From assembly GCF_025460805.1 (NCBI RefSeq), contig NZ_JAMXFJ010000001.1, positions 29,074 through 93,073 of the forward strand: DNA of 64,000 nucleotides, in the 5' to 3' direction. The translations under genes and the position numbers were made by a program. The DNA comes from Microvirga sesbaniae. Lineage in GTDB: Bacteria; Pseudomonadota; Alphaproteobacteria; Rhizobiales; Beijerinckiaceae. Positions 8,601 to 17,336 of the stretch are shown here, piece after piece; the stretch's first letter is position 1, and each line of letters begins with the position of its first letter. A model generated the notes under the pieces. The model was not told the origin of the DNA. It made no database searches and saw only the letters and a list, made by a program, of their open reading frames with translations.

Positions 8601-8642
8601 TTTGGGTTGCTCCTGATGTGACGTGCGGATACTCAAGACTTC

Positions 8643-8987
8643 ATGACCATTATTTTTAAAATTTGCCCTGCTTTGCTTTGGCAGGAGGCCGAAAACGCCG
8701 GATCCTTCGAAGGAGCGCCCATCGATATCCAAGATGGGTACATCCATTTTTCAACAGAAAATCAGGTCTATGAAACCGCCGAAAGGCACTTCGCCGGGCA
8801 GGACGGTCTCCTGCTCGTCGCCGTCGAGGCCGATTCGCTTGGCGAGGCTCTCCGCTACGAGCCTTCCCGGGGAGGGGACCTGTTCCCGCACCTCTATGCC
8901 GCGCTGCCCCTTTCCGCCGTCCGGTGGGTGAAGCCGGTTCCCCTCGGCCAGGATGGTCGGCACATCTTTCCGGATCTCTCCCAATGA
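8643..8987 (+). CDS. DUF952 domain protein
   Basis: A 114-residue protein of the DUF952 family, whose biochemical role is not established. Diagnostic segments are DGYIHFST near residues 31-38, RYEPSRGG and FPHLYAALP with a following tryptophan. Its stop codon overlaps the start of pyrD (ATGA), so the two are almost certainly translationally coupled. I see no strong ribosome site before the ATG. Confidence 0.85.
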   Translation: MTIIFKICPALLWQEAENAGSFEGAPIDIQDGYIHFSTENQVYETAERHFAGQDGLLLVAVEADSLGEALRYEPSRGGDLFPHLYAALPLSAVRWVKPVPLGQDGRHIFPDLSQ

Positions 8988-10069
8988 TCGGCACGCTCTT
9001 TTCCCTGGCCAGACCCGCTCTCCACGCGCTGGACGCCGAGACGGCGCACCAGTTGACGATCCGGGGCCTGTCGCTGATGCCGGTCTCGCCGGCGCCCGCG
9101 GACGATACCCGTCTCGCCGTCGACGTGTTCGGCCGGCATTTCCCCAATCCGGTCGGGCTCGCGGCAGGCTTCGACAAGCAGTGCGAAGTGCCCGACCAGC
9201 TCCTCGGCCTCGGCTTCGGGTTCGTCGAACTCGGCGGCGTGGTGCCGAAGCCGCAGGAGGGCAACCCGCGGCCACGGGTTTTCCGACTGGCTCGCGACGA
9301 AGCCGTCATCAACCGGTTCGGCCTCAACAGCGACGGGCTCGATGCGGCCCGGCAGCGGCTCGCCAGCCGGCGCGGGCGCCCGGGGATCGTTGGCGTCAAT
9401 ATCGGGGCGAACAAGGATTCCGCCGACCGCATCGCCGATTACGTCCTGTGCATCGAGCGCCTCTGCGGGCTCGCCGATTTCCTGACGATCAACGTCTCCT
9501 CGCCGAACACCCCGGGACTGCGCGATCTGCAGGGTGAGGCGTTCCTGGACGATCTCCTGGCCCGGAGCATGGACGCTCGTGACAGAGCCGATCAGGGCCG
9601 GCGCAAGACGACCGTTCTGCTGAAGATCGCTCCCGATATCTCTCTCGACACGCTCGATGCGATCGTGGCCACGGCGCTCAAGCGCGGCATCGACGGCCTG
9701 ACCGTCTCCAATACCACGGTTGCCCGGCCCGACAGCCTGAAGGACAGGGCGCTCGCCTCTGAAATGGGGGGCCTGTCGGGCAAGCCCTTGTTCGTGCCGT
9801 CCACGCGGCTTCTTGCCGAGACGTTCCTGCGCGTGGAGCGCAAGCTCCCGCTCATCGGGGTCGGCGGGGTCGATTCGGCGGATGCCGCCTGGGCCAAGAT
9901 CCGCGCGGGAGCGAGCCTTGTGCAGCTCTACTCGGCCATGGTCTACAAGGGACCCGGCCTCATCGGGGACATCAAGCGGGGGCTGCTGCAGACCCTTGAG
10001 CGTGAGAAGTCATCGCTGGATCTGGCCCTCGGACGCGATGCGTCGGCGATCGCACAAGGCCGCATCTAA
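8984..10069 (+). CDS. pyrD: Dihydroorotate dehydrogenase (quinone), class 2
   Basis: Oxidises dihydroorotate to orotate in pyrimidine synthesis, passing electrons to membrane quinone through FMN. The 361-residue TIM-barrel protein has the class 2 N-terminal membrane-association helices (about 1-40), AAGFDKQCE, the [10 protein letters not shown] active-site loop carrying the catalytic serine, and the FMN phosphate-binding GVGGVDSAD and [11 protein letters not shown] segments. The ATG at 8984 overlaps the DUF952 stop. Family A hairpins begin at its stop codon. Confidence 0.95.
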   Translation: MIGTLFSLARPALHALDAETAHQLTIRGLSLMPVSPAPADDTRLAVDVFGRHFPNPVGLAAGFDKQCEVPDQLLGLGFGFVELGGVVPKPQEGNPRPRVFRLARDEAVINRFGLNSDGLDAARQRLASRRGRPGIVGVNIGANKDSADRIADYVLCIERLCGLADFLTINVSSPNTPGLRDLQGEAFLDDLLARSMDARDRADQGRRKTTVLLKIAPDISLDTLDAIVATALKRGIDGLTVSNTTVARPDSLKDRALASEMGGLSGKPLFVPSTRLLAETFLRVERKLPLIGVGGVDSADAAWAKIRAGASLVQLYSAMVYKGPGLIGDIKRGLLQTLEREKSSLDLALGRDASAIAQGRI

Positions 10070-10297
10070 AGCATCGGACCCAAAAGTGGACTTGCACTTT
10101 TGGGATCCATCCGATGCTTTCTTCTTGAATGAGAGCATCGGTCAGAACGGAAAACCGGATCCACTTTTCCGTCCGATGCTCTAGGACGTCCTCAAGCATC
10201 GGACGTGGACCCGACCTCAAGCCCGATGCGTCACGCTTTTGTTGTGGAGCATCGTTTCACGCAAAACCGGTTCCCACTTTCGCGCCCGATGCTCTAG
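10068..10297. repeat. Array of four family A hairpins
   Basis: Four nested palindromes lie head to tail after pyrD. The clearest, at 10068-10120, has outer arms AAAGCATCGGA/TCCGATGCTTT and inner arms CCCAAAAGTG/CACTTTTGGG. The second, at 10132-10182, has AGAGCATCGG/CCGATGCTCT outside and ACGGAAAA/TTTTCCGT inside. Two more degenerate copies follow at about 10194-10229 and 10247-10296. They sit between convergent genes and could also end transcription. Confidence 0.85.
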
Positions 10298-11637
10298 GCT
10301 CGAGACAGGCCCGCGAACGTTTTCCTCGCCAGCCGCGGATAGAGAACGAACTGACCGAGCCCTCGCGCGCTCAGGAACGCCAGGAGAGCGATCCAAAGCG
10401 CCGTGTTGCCGAGAGTTCCCGCAGCCAGAAGAATGGCCCCGTAGATCACGAACGCGATCACCATCAGGTCACGCATGGACCGGGTCCAGGTCGCACCCGT
10501 GTAGATGCCGTCGAACGCGAAGGCGGCGGCGCCGAAGAACGGGGTCAGGGCGGCAAAGACCAGATAGTCCCGCGCGTAGGAGCGCACATCCGGGTTCGTC
10601 GACACGAAGTCGATGAAGAGCCCGCCGCCGGCCAGGAAGAGCCCCGAGACGGCGAGGCCGAAGCCGAGGCTCCATCCCAGGCTCAACCGGATGGCGCGCC
10701 GGAAGCCGGCCTCGTCGCGGGCGCCGATGCTCTGGCCGCACAGGGTCTCGGCCGCGGTGGCGAACCCGTCGAGGAAATAGCCGCCGATCAGGAACATGTT
10801 GTAGAGCACCGCATTCGCCGCGAGCGTGACGTCGCCCGAGCGCGCCCCGAGCGCGCTGAAGATCGAGAAGGCGAGGATCAGCGCCACATTGCGGATCATG
10901 ATGTCCCGGTTCATGGCGAGCGTCTGCAGCATCGCGGCCCGATTCAGGACCTCGTGCCATGTGACGGCGAGCGGGCTGGAGCCGAGACGGCGCAGGACCA
11001 GGATGCCGAGGCCCGCGCCCAGCACCTCGGCCAGGGCCGTGCCGACGGCCGCGCCCGCGATGCCGAGACCGAAGCCGAGGACCAGGGTCATCGTGAACAC
11101 GATGTTGGCCACGTTGATCGCCACCTGCAGCAGCAGGCCGAGATCCGTGCGGCCCCGTCCCAGGGTCGATCCCAGGATCACGTAGTTCGCCAACGTGAAG
11201 GGGGCTGCCCAGATCCGGATGAAGAAATAGGTCGACAGGGCCTCGGTCACCGCCTGGCTCGCGCCCGCCATGGAGAAGGCGACGGCCGCGATCGGCCACT
11301 GAAGCAGGATCAGCAGGAGGCCCGTCGCCCCGGCGACCAGAATGGCCCGGGCGAGGGTCAGATCGATCTCGTGCCGGTCGCCGGCGCCGGTCGCCTGGGC
11401 GGTCAGGCCGGCGGTCGCCATGCGCAGGGATCCGAAGCTCCAGAACACGAAGTCGAAGATCACGGCGCCGAGCGCCACCGCTCCGAGCAGATGCGCCTCG
11501 CCCAGCCGCCCGATCACCGTCGCGTCGACGAGGCCGAGCAACGGCGTCGTCACATGCGACAGGGTCATCGGCAGGGCGAGCGCCAGGATGCGGCGGTGGG
11601 AGATGTCCAGGCGCCGAGCGGGCGCAGTTCCGTCCAT
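10294..11637 (-). CDS. MATE family efflux transporter (DinF-like)
   Basis: A 447-residue inner-membrane cation-coupled multidrug/toxin exporter of the MATE fold. About twelve hydrophobic helices are visible in two related halves. The N-terminal segment (ILALALPMTLSHVTTPLLG, then DATVIGRLG) is typical of the DinF-like subgroup. The substrate cannot be read from the sequence. It is preceded by the small membrane protein gene at 11655-11918 on the same strand, 17 bp away, so the two may form one operon. Confidence 0.9.
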   Translation of the reverse strand: MDGTAPARRLDISHRRILALALPMTLSHVTTPLLGLVDATVIGRLGEAHLLGAVALGAVIFDFVFWSFGSLRMATAGLTAQATGAGDRHEIDLTLARAILVAGATGLLLILLQWPIAAVAFSMAGASQAVTEALSTYFFIRIWAAPFTLANYVILGSTLGRGRTDLGLLLQVAINVANIVFTMTLVLGFGLGIAGAAVGTALAEVLGAGLGILVLRRLGSSPLAVTWHEVLNRAAMLQTLAMNRDIMIRNVALILAFSIFSALGARSGDVTLAANAVLYNMFLIGGYFLDGFATAAETLCGQSIGARDEAGFRRAIRLSLGWSLGFGLAVSGLFLAGGGLFIDFVSTNPDVRSYARDYLVFAALTPFFGAAAFAFDGIYTGATWTRSMRDLMVIAFVIYGAILLAAGTLGNTALWIALLAFLSARGLGQFVLYPRLARKTFAGLSRA

Positions 11638-11654
11638 GATGGGCCCCGGAGACC

Positions 11655-11918
11655 TCAGCGCCGGCTGCCGAACAGGCGCGAGATGAGCCAGAGCGGCACG
11701 ACGATGATCGCCCCGTAGAGGATCCAGAGGCCCACCTCTTCCACCGTCTCGAGGCTGAGGTCGAGGACGGAGCTGATCCAGTTGAACAGGCCCTCGATCA
11801 GCCCGAAGGGCGTGATGTCGAGGAACGCCAGGAAAGCGCCGACCAGAAGGGACAGGAAGATCAGCTTCACCAGCACGGAGCCGGGGGAGCCGCCGAGAAA
11901 GCGGTTCAGGTTGGACAT
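11655..11918 (-). CDS. Small two-helix membrane protein (DUF6460-like)
   Basis: The 87-residue protein has two hydrophobic helices (LVKLIFLSLLVGAFLAF and LWILYGAIIVVPLWLI) separated by an amphipathic middle (SSVLDLSLETVEEVG) and ends in Arg-Arg. It resembles DUF6460-type proteins seen in Rhizobiales; the family call is from memory of such sequences and the function is unknown. It lies just upstream of the MATE exporter gene. Confidence 0.7.
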   Translation of the reverse strand: MSNLNRFLGGSPGSVLVKLIFLSLLVGAFLAFLDITPFGLIEGLFNWISSVLDLSLETVEEVGLWILYGAIIVVPLWLISRLFGSRR

Positions 11919-11986
11919 GTCCTCATCTCGTCAGAAAGCGTAACTGGACCTGGTGCGTTGCGTGTGCTTCATCGCAAGGGCCGGCG

Positions 11987-12955
11987 ATGAACGCAACCCA
12001 ATCCGAGCCTCGCATGATCGATCCTGCCGTTTTCGACCCCTCCGCCATCAGCGACGAGATCCGCGCCCAGAACGCCGAGATCGTGGCGAAGCTCGCGGCA
12101 CTGCCCGATCCGATGTCGGTGCCGCCCGCTCTGGTCCGGGAGCGGCGGCGCCAGGGCCTGGGACCTTTCCCCCAGATGCCGTCGAGCCGCCGGGCCCGGG
12201 CGGTCACCATCGATGGGCCGGCCGGGCCCATCCCCTTGCGCATCATCGCTCCCGAGAACCCGCGCGGCGTCTATCTGCACATCCACGGCGGCGGCTGGAC
12301 CTGGGGCACGGCGGACGAGCAGGATCCCTGGCTCGACCGTCTGGCGGAGCGCTGCGGGCTGGCCGTGGTGTCCGTGGAGTACCGGCTCGCCCCCGAGGAT
12401 CCTTATCCGGCAGCGCCCGACGATTGCGAGGCGGCGGCCCTCTGGCTCGTCCGGGAGATGGAGAGCCGTTTCGGCACCACGCGCCTGTTCATCGGCGGCG
12501 AGTCGGCCGGGGCGCATCTTTCGGCCGTGACGATCCTGCGCCTGCGGGACCGGCACGGCCTGACGCCCTTCCGGGGCGCCAACCTGTTCGCCGGGTGCTA
12601 CGATCTCTCCCTCACGCCGAGCGTCCGGCTTTGGGGCAGCGAGCGGCTGATCCTCAATACCAACGACGTGAAGGTTTTCGCGGACAATTTCTGCGGACGG
12701 GCGCCCGACCGGCGCGATCCCGACATCTCGCCGCTTTACGCCGACCTGAAGGGCCTGCCGCCGGCCCTGTTCTCGGTCGGCACGAAGGACATGCTTCTCG
12801 ACGACAGCCTCTTCATGGGGGCCCGCTGGGCGGCCGCCGGCAACCGGACCGAGCTCGCCCTCTGGCCGGGCGGCTGCCACGTGTTCATCCGCTTCGACAG
12901 CGGCCTGTCGGACCAGGCGCTGGCGCGGATCGACGGGTTCATCGCGGGGCTTTAA
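11987..12955 (+). CDS. Alpha/beta hydrolase, HSL-type esterase
   Basis: A 322-residue esterase/lipase of the hormone-sensitive-lipase group. The oxyanion motif is HGGGW (100-104) and the nucleophile elbow is GESAG (Ser163). The catalytic Asp and His are expected in the C-terminal part, where GTKDMLLDDS and GGCHVF occur. The natural ester substrate is unknown. Its stop codon shares bases with the stop of the convergent response-regulator gene (TTAA at 12952-12955). Confidence 0.9.
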   Translation: MNATQSEPRMIDPAVFDPSAISDEIRAQNAEIVAKLAALPDPMSVPPALVRERRRQGLGPFPQMPSSRRARAVTIDGPAGPIPLRIIAPENPRGVYLHIHGGGWTWGTADEQDPWLDRLAERCGLAVVSVEYRLAPEDPYPAAPDDCEAAALWLVREMESRFGTTRLFIGGESAGAHLSAVTILRLRDRHGLTPFRGANLFAGCYDLSLTPSVRLWGSERLILNTNDVKVFADNFCGRAPDRRDPDISPLYADLKGLPPALFSVGTKDMLLDDSLFMGARWAAAGNRTELALWPGGCHVFIRFDSGLSDQALARIDGFIAGL

Positions 12956-13623
12956 TCTGCTCCGGCCGGGGAGGGGCGCTGGGTCACGCCGATCTTGGAC
13001 GCCGCGATGACCGCCTGGGTGCGGCTGTCGACGCCGAGCTTGTCGAGGATGGCCGAGACATGCGCCTTCACGGTCGCTTCCGAGACGCCGAGCTCGTAGG
13101 CGATCTGCTTGTTGAGCAGGCCCTCCGACAGCATGGTCAGGACGCGGACCTGCTGCGGGGTGAGAGTGCCGAGGCGGCGGACGAGATCAGCCGTCTCCGC
13201 ATCCTCCGAGGCCGAGAGGTCCACGTCCGGCGGGGTCCAGGTGTCGCCGGCCAGCACCGCCTGGATGGCGCCGCCGATGAGGTCCGTGTCGATCGACTTC
13301 GGGATGAAGCCCGAGGCGCCGAAATCCATGGCGCGGCGGATCACGGTGGGCTCCTCCGTCGCGGACACGATCACGACGGGCAGTTCCGGATACTGGGCGC
13401 GCAGCGACATCAGCCCGGAAAAGCCCTGCACGCCCGGCATCGTCAGATCGAGCAGGATCAGGTCGACGTCCCGCTCCTGGGTCAGGGTGGCGTTCAGGTC
13501 CTCCATGCCGCTCGCCTCGACCACCCGGGCCTGCGGCATGCTGGACGCGACGGCCTGCCTCAATGCCCCCCGGAACAACGGATGGTCATCGGCAATGATG
13601 ATCGTGGTGGTTTGACTTTGCAC
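12952..13623 (-). CDS. LuxR-family (NarL/FixJ type) response regulator
   Basis: A 223-residue two-domain regulator. The receiver domain has the acidic pair ADD (11-13) and phospho-acceptor Asp59 (LLDLTMPG). The C-terminal LuxR helix-turn-helix contains LTPQQVRVLTMLSEG and VSEATVKAHVSAIL. I chose the GTG at 13623 because GGGAGAAGG lies five bases upstream; a longer ATG start at 13692 is possible but has no ribosome site. No kinase is adjacent. The orphan hybrid kinase at 38555-42064 is a candidate partner, which is speculation. Confidence 0.9.
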   Translation of the reverse strand: MQSQTTTIIIADDHPLFRGALRQAVASSMPQARVVEASGMEDLNATLTQERDVDLILLDLTMPGVQGFSGLMSLRAQYPELPVVIVSATEEPTVIRRAMDFGASGFIPKSIDTDLIGGAIQAVLAGDTWTPPDVDLSASEDAETADLVRRLGTLTPQQVRVLTMLSEGLLNKQIAYELGVSEATVKAHVSAILDKLGVDSRTQAVIAASKIGVTQRPSPAGAD

Positions 13624-13750
13624 GTGTGCCTTCTCCCACGAGACGCTTGCTTGAGCCTTAGCCGCATCCCCGATGAAATGGCAAGCTGGCAATCGAAAAC
13701 CTCTGCCAATCTAAGGGAAAGTACGGAGGCTTCCCATGGCATCATGTGGA

Positions 13751-14200
13751 TTATGCCCCGATGAGATGGAAGACCAGGTCGCGGCGGTGCGGTCTGTCCC
13801 GGTGCTCCGCCACGTAGAGTCCCTGCCAGGTTCCCAGGGCCAGCCGCCCCTCGGCCACGGGGATGCTCAAGGAGACGCCCGAGAGCACGGTCCGGATATG
13901 GGCCGGCATGTCGTCCGGGCCCTCGGTCTTATGGACATAGCCGGCGTTCCGCGGCGCCAGGCGATCGAAGGCGGTCAGCAGGTCCCGGCGGACATCCGGG
14001 TCGGCATTCTCCTGGATCAGGAGCGAGGCCGAGGTGTGCCGGCAGAAGACGGTCAGAAGGCCGTGCCGGATCCCCGTCCCGGCCACCCAGCGCGCCACCG
14101 CGTCCGTGATCTCGGTGAAGCCCTGACCCCGCGTGTCGACGCCGAGCCGTCCGCTGGCCTGGCGCGTGGTCTGGCCTTCCGACAGGGTCTCGATCCTCAT
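13751..14200 (-). CDS. yjbQ: YjbQ/UPF0047 family protein
   Basis: A 149-residue member of the YjbQ (UPF0047) family, sometimes annotated as a secondary thiamine-phosphate synthase; the physiological role is not settled. The conserved segment FCRHTSASLLIQENADPDV and the C-terminal GTWQGLYVAEHR are visible. The ATG at 14198-14200 overlaps the stop codon of the upstream DNA ligase gene, so it forms the end of the exonuclease-ligase-yjbQ operon on the minus strand. Confidence 0.88.
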   Translation of the reverse strand: MRIETLSEGQTTRQASGRLGVDTRGQGFTEITDAVARWVAGTGIRHGLLTVFCRHTSASLLIQENADPDVRRDLLTAFDRLAPRNAGYVHKTEGPDDMPAHIRTVLSGVSLSIPVAEGRLALGTWQGLYVAEHRDRPHRRDLVFHLIGA

Positions 14201-15933
14201 CCCTTCCGCCTCTTCGCCGCCTTGTCCTGGAGGGGATAGACCTCCTCCTCGCCCCGCTCCAGGATCTTCTCCAGGGTCTCGATCCGGTCGGCCTCCGCGG
14301 CGGGCTTGTCCCAGCGGATGCGGTTGATGCGGGGAAAGCGCATGGCGACGCCCGACTTGTGCCGGGTCGAGCGCTGGAGCCCCTCGAAGGCCACTTCCAG
14401 CACGAGGCCCCGGTCCTTGCCGTATTCCACCTCCCGCACCGGCCCGAAGCGGTTGACCGTGTGGTTGCGGACATAGCGGTCGAGCTTCACCAGCTCCTCG
14501 TCGGTGAAGCCGTGATAGGCCTTGCCGACCGGCACCAGCTCCTCGCCGCCTGGGCCCTCGCGCCAGACCCCGAAGGTGTAGTCGGAATAGAAGGACGAGC
14601 GTTTCCCGTGGCCGCGCTGCCCGTACATCATGACCGCATCGACCAGGTAGGGATCGCGTTTCCACTTGTACCAGTAGCCCTTGGGGCGGCCGGGAAGATA
14701 GGGGCTGTTCGCCCGCTTGACCATGCAGCCCTCGATGGCGTCCGCGTCCGGCCCGGCCCCGACGGAGGCCGGATCGGCCCGGGCGGCGGCGAGATCCTCC
14801 CAGGTCGTGAACGGCACCATGGGCGAGAGGTCGATGCGCGGATCGTCGAGGCGGGCGACGAGCGCCTCCAGGCGCTTGCGGCGCTCGGCGAACGGGAGGG
14901 CGCGCAGGTCCTCCTCGCCCTCGAACAGGATGTCGTAGACCCGCAGATGAGCCGGAAACTCGGCGATCAGCTTCGGCGTCACGGCCTTCCGGTTCAGGCG
15001 CTGCTGGAGCACGTTGAAGCTCTGCACGCGCCCCTCGCGCACGATCAGCAACTCGCCGTCGATGGCACCCTCGAAGTTCAGCGCCTCCACGAGATCCGGA
15101 AAGGCCCGGGAGACGTCCTCGCCGGTGCGGGAATAGATCCGCCTCACGGGGCGTCCGTCGCTGCCGTGGCCGGCGGCGGCCTGGAGCCGGATGCCGTCCC
15201 ATTTCCACTCTGCCAGGAACTCGGACGCTTCCAGCTTCTCGAAATCCTCGTCCTCGAGGGGGTGCGAGAGCATGGACGGGCGGAACGGTGCGGGATTGCC
15301 GGATTCGGGCTTGGGCCCGCGCCCCTCGACCCAGGCAAAAAGGTCCTCGTAAGGCGCCTCCAGCCCGTGCCAGACCAGCTCGACCTCGTCGGGCTCGATC
15401 TCCCCGAGCTGGGCGACCGCCGTCTTGGCGAGCCGCGCCGAGACGCCGACCCGCAGCTCCCGGGTGATCAGCTTGATCAGCGCCCAGCGCCCGGTTTCGT
15501 CGAGCGCGTCCATCCATTCGGCGACGCGGGCCGGCAGATCGCTCTTGCTCGTGGTCGCGAGCGTCTCGATGACTTCGGTCAGGGTCGGAACATGGGGCGG
15601 CGGGTTGTTGTGACCGATGGTGGGTGCGTCGTCCGAGGCCGGGGCCACGCTCTCGTGTCCGGGCGAGGGCCAGATCAGGGCCACGGTCTCGGCGAGATCG
15701 CCCACGTAATGGTAGGACATGCGGAAGAGCTCCGGATCGGTGCGCTCCTCCACGAGGCCGCGGATCAGGGCGGGCTTGGCCTCCTTGAACATGAGCGCCC
15801 CGGTCATGGCCGCCAGCGCATAGCCGCGGTCGGGGTCCGGGGTATGGCGGAAATAATCGGTCAGCAGCCGCAGCTTGGCGTTGCGGCGGGGCTCGTAGCC
15901 GAGGCGGTCGAGGAGGGCGGCGAAGCGGTTCAT
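14197..15933 (-). CDS. ATP-dependent DNA ligase of the ligase/Lhr/Exo/PdeM repair set
   Basis: Seals DNA nicks using ATP. The nucleotidyl-acceptor lysine is Lys244 in EWKWDGIR, followed by RIYSRTGED (motif III region), DGELLI (motif IIIa/IV) and a C-terminal OB-fold ending in a lysine-rich tail. An N-terminal domain of about 200 residues precedes the catalytic core, as in the bacterial ligases associated with cisplatin-damage response. The length is 578 residues. Start and stop codons overlap the exonuclease gene upstream and yjbQ downstream by four bases each, showing tight coupling. In Pseudomonas this ligase is encoded with Lhr, Exo and PdeM. Confidence 0.93.
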   Translation of the reverse strand: MNRFAALLDRLGYEPRRNAKLRLLTDYFRHTPDPDRGYALAAMTGALMFKEAKPALIRGLVEERTDPELFRMSYHYVGDLAETVALIWPSPGHESVAPASDDAPTIGHNNPPPHVPTLTEVIETLATTSKSDLPARVAEWMDALDETGRWALIKLITRELRVGVSARLAKTAVAQLGEIEPDEVELVWHGLEAPYEDLFAWVEGRGPKPESGNPAPFRPSMLSHPLEDEDFEKLEASEFLAEWKWDGIRLQAAAGHGSDGRPVRRIYSRTGEDVSRAFPDLVEALNFEGAIDGELLIVREGRVQSFNVLQQRLNRKAVTPKLIAEFPAHLRVYDILFEGEEDLRALPFAERRKRLEALVARLDDPRIDLSPMVPFTTWEDLAAARADPASVGAGPDADAIEGCMVKRANSPYLPGRPKGYWYKWKRDPYLVDAVMMYGQRGHGKRSSFYSDYTFGVWREGPGGEELVPVGKAYHGFTDEELVKLDRYVRNHTVNRFGPVREVEYGKDRGLVLEVAFEGLQRSTRHKSGVAMRFPRINRIRWDKPAAEADRIETLEKILERGEEEVYPLQDKAAKRRKG

Positions 15934-16985
15934 GCGGCGTCTCCCGTCCCCGCATCCGCCGCGGGAGCCTCCTCGGCCTCGCCCTCGTCGCCATAGCCCA
16001 GCATGTGCAGGGGCCGGGCCCGGATGCCGTGGGTGGTGCACCAATGGACCAGCGCATCCTCCTGGCCGTGGGTGACCCAGACCTCGCCGGCGCCGGTCTC
16101 CCGGATCGTGCGGCAGAGGTCGTCCCAGTCGCAATGGTCGGAGATCACCAGGGGCAGCTCGACGCCCTTCTGCCGCGCCCGCGCCCGCACGCGCATCCAG
16201 CCGGACGCGAAGCAGGTGACGGGGTCGGGAAAGCGGCGGGACCACAGGTCCTGGATCGCCGAGGGCGGGCAGATCACGATGGCGCCCGCGAGCTTCGACC
16301 GTTCCGCGGCCAGCACCTTCGGGGTCTCGCCCAGGGGAATGCCCTCCGACTTGTAGAACTCGGTCAGGCGCTCCATGGCGCCATGCAGGTAGATCGGCCG
16401 GTCGTAACCCTCCTCGCGCAGCAGCGCCATGACCCGTTGCGCCTTGCCGAGCGCATAGGCGCCGACGATATGGGCGCGCTCCGGGAACAGGGCGGCGGAA
16501 TCGAGGAGCTTGCGGACCTCGGCGCGGGTGTCCGGATGGCGGAAGACCGGCAGGCCGAAGGTCGCCTCGGTGATGAAGACGTCGCAGGGCACGACCTCGT
16601 AGGGCCGGCAGGTCGGGTCCTCCGCCCGCTTGTAATCGCCCGACACCACGACCCGGGTGCCGCCCGCCTCGATGGCGATCTGCGCCGATCCGAGCACGTG
16701 GCCGGCCGGGGTGAAGCGCACGGTCACGTCGCCGACGCGCAGGCTCTCGCCCAGGGGGGCCTCCTGCGTGGCGTCGGCGAAATCCGCCCCGTAGCGCACG
16801 GCCATGATGAGCAGGGTCTCCCGGGTCGCCAGGACGGACCGGTGTCCCGAGCGGGCATGGTCGGAATGGCCGTGGGTGATCAGTGCCCGCTTCACGGGCC
16901 GGACCGGATCGATGTGGAACTCGCCGAGGGGGCAGTAGAGCCCTTGCGGTGTCTGGGTGAGGATGTCGGTGGAACGCAGCGCCAT
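15930..16985 (-). CDS. Ligase-associated DNA exonuclease (MBL/beta-CASP-like)
   Basis: A 351-residue metallo-beta-lactamase-fold nuclease related to SNM1/Pso2 and mRNA 3'-end processing factors. The metal motif is HGHSDH at residues 38-43, with further histidines in GHVLGSAQI and in SDHCDWDD near the C-terminus. The family acts on DNA ends and is encoded next to ATP-dependent ligase. The ATG at 16985 was chosen because longer starts add a Pro/Arg-rich extension. Its stop overlaps the ligase ATG. It heads the minus-strand half of the repair set. Confidence 0.92.
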   Translation of the reverse strand: MALRSTDILTQTPQGLYCPLGEFHIDPVRPVKRALITHGHSDHARSGHRSVLATRETLLIMAVRYGADFADATQEAPLGESLRVGDVTVRFTPAGHVLGSAQIAIEAGGTRVVVSGDYKRAEDPTCRPYEVVPCDVFITEATFGLPVFRHPDTRAEVRKLLDSAALFPERAHIVGAYALGKAQRVMALLREEGYDRPIYLHGAMERLTEFYKSEGIPLGETPKVLAAERSKLAGAIVICPPSAIQDLWSRRFPDPVTCFASGWMRVRARARQKGVELPLVISDHCDWDDLCRTIRETGAGEVWVTHGQEDALVHWCTTHGIRARPLHMLGYGDEGEAEEAPAADAGTGDAA

Positions 16986-17150
16986 GGGTGAGAATATAGG
17001 GTTCGGCCGTTTGATGTCAGGCGGAGGGATAATGCTGCCCATGGGAATGGGCTCCATCGCGGCGCCGGATCGGCCCCGCTCCGTCCGGCCCCCGTCAGGA
17101 CCGGTCACGACATGCGGAGGGCGTCATCGCCGGGTCGCACCACCCTCGCA

Positions 17151-17254
17151 CGTCGTCACCGGCCTTAGGCCGGTGATCCCGATGAGGTGAAACGCCGCGC
17201 CTCACCGCATCGGGATGGCCGGCAAGAGGCAGGTCATGATCGGCCGGCCATGAC
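17151..17254. repeat. REPIN-like element (family B)
   Basis: Left hairpin GTCACCGGCC...GGCCGGTGA, then ATCCCGAT, spacer GAGGTGAAACGCCGCGCCT, ATCGGGAT and a diverged right half ending CATGAC. It lies in the 351-bp gap between the divergent exonuclease and methyltransferase genes; nothing else recognisable is present there. Confidence 0.75.
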
Positions 17255-17336
17255 GGGGAGGGCGTCAGCCAGACCCGTGGGATGGCCCGGACGGCACGCC
17301 ATTGACAGCCTCGTTTCTCTCCCGCATCCAAGCGCC

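Noticed and set aside
7856..10069. Prophage remnant suggested by the CI-like repressor
   Set aside because: Neighbours are lysK, DUF952 and pyrD, with no integrase, structural or lysis genes.
10129..11718. A 529-codon plus-strand frame over the MATE gene
   Set aside because: Low-complexity Gln/Arg/Glu composition and no ribosome site; the minus-strand membrane protein is convincing.
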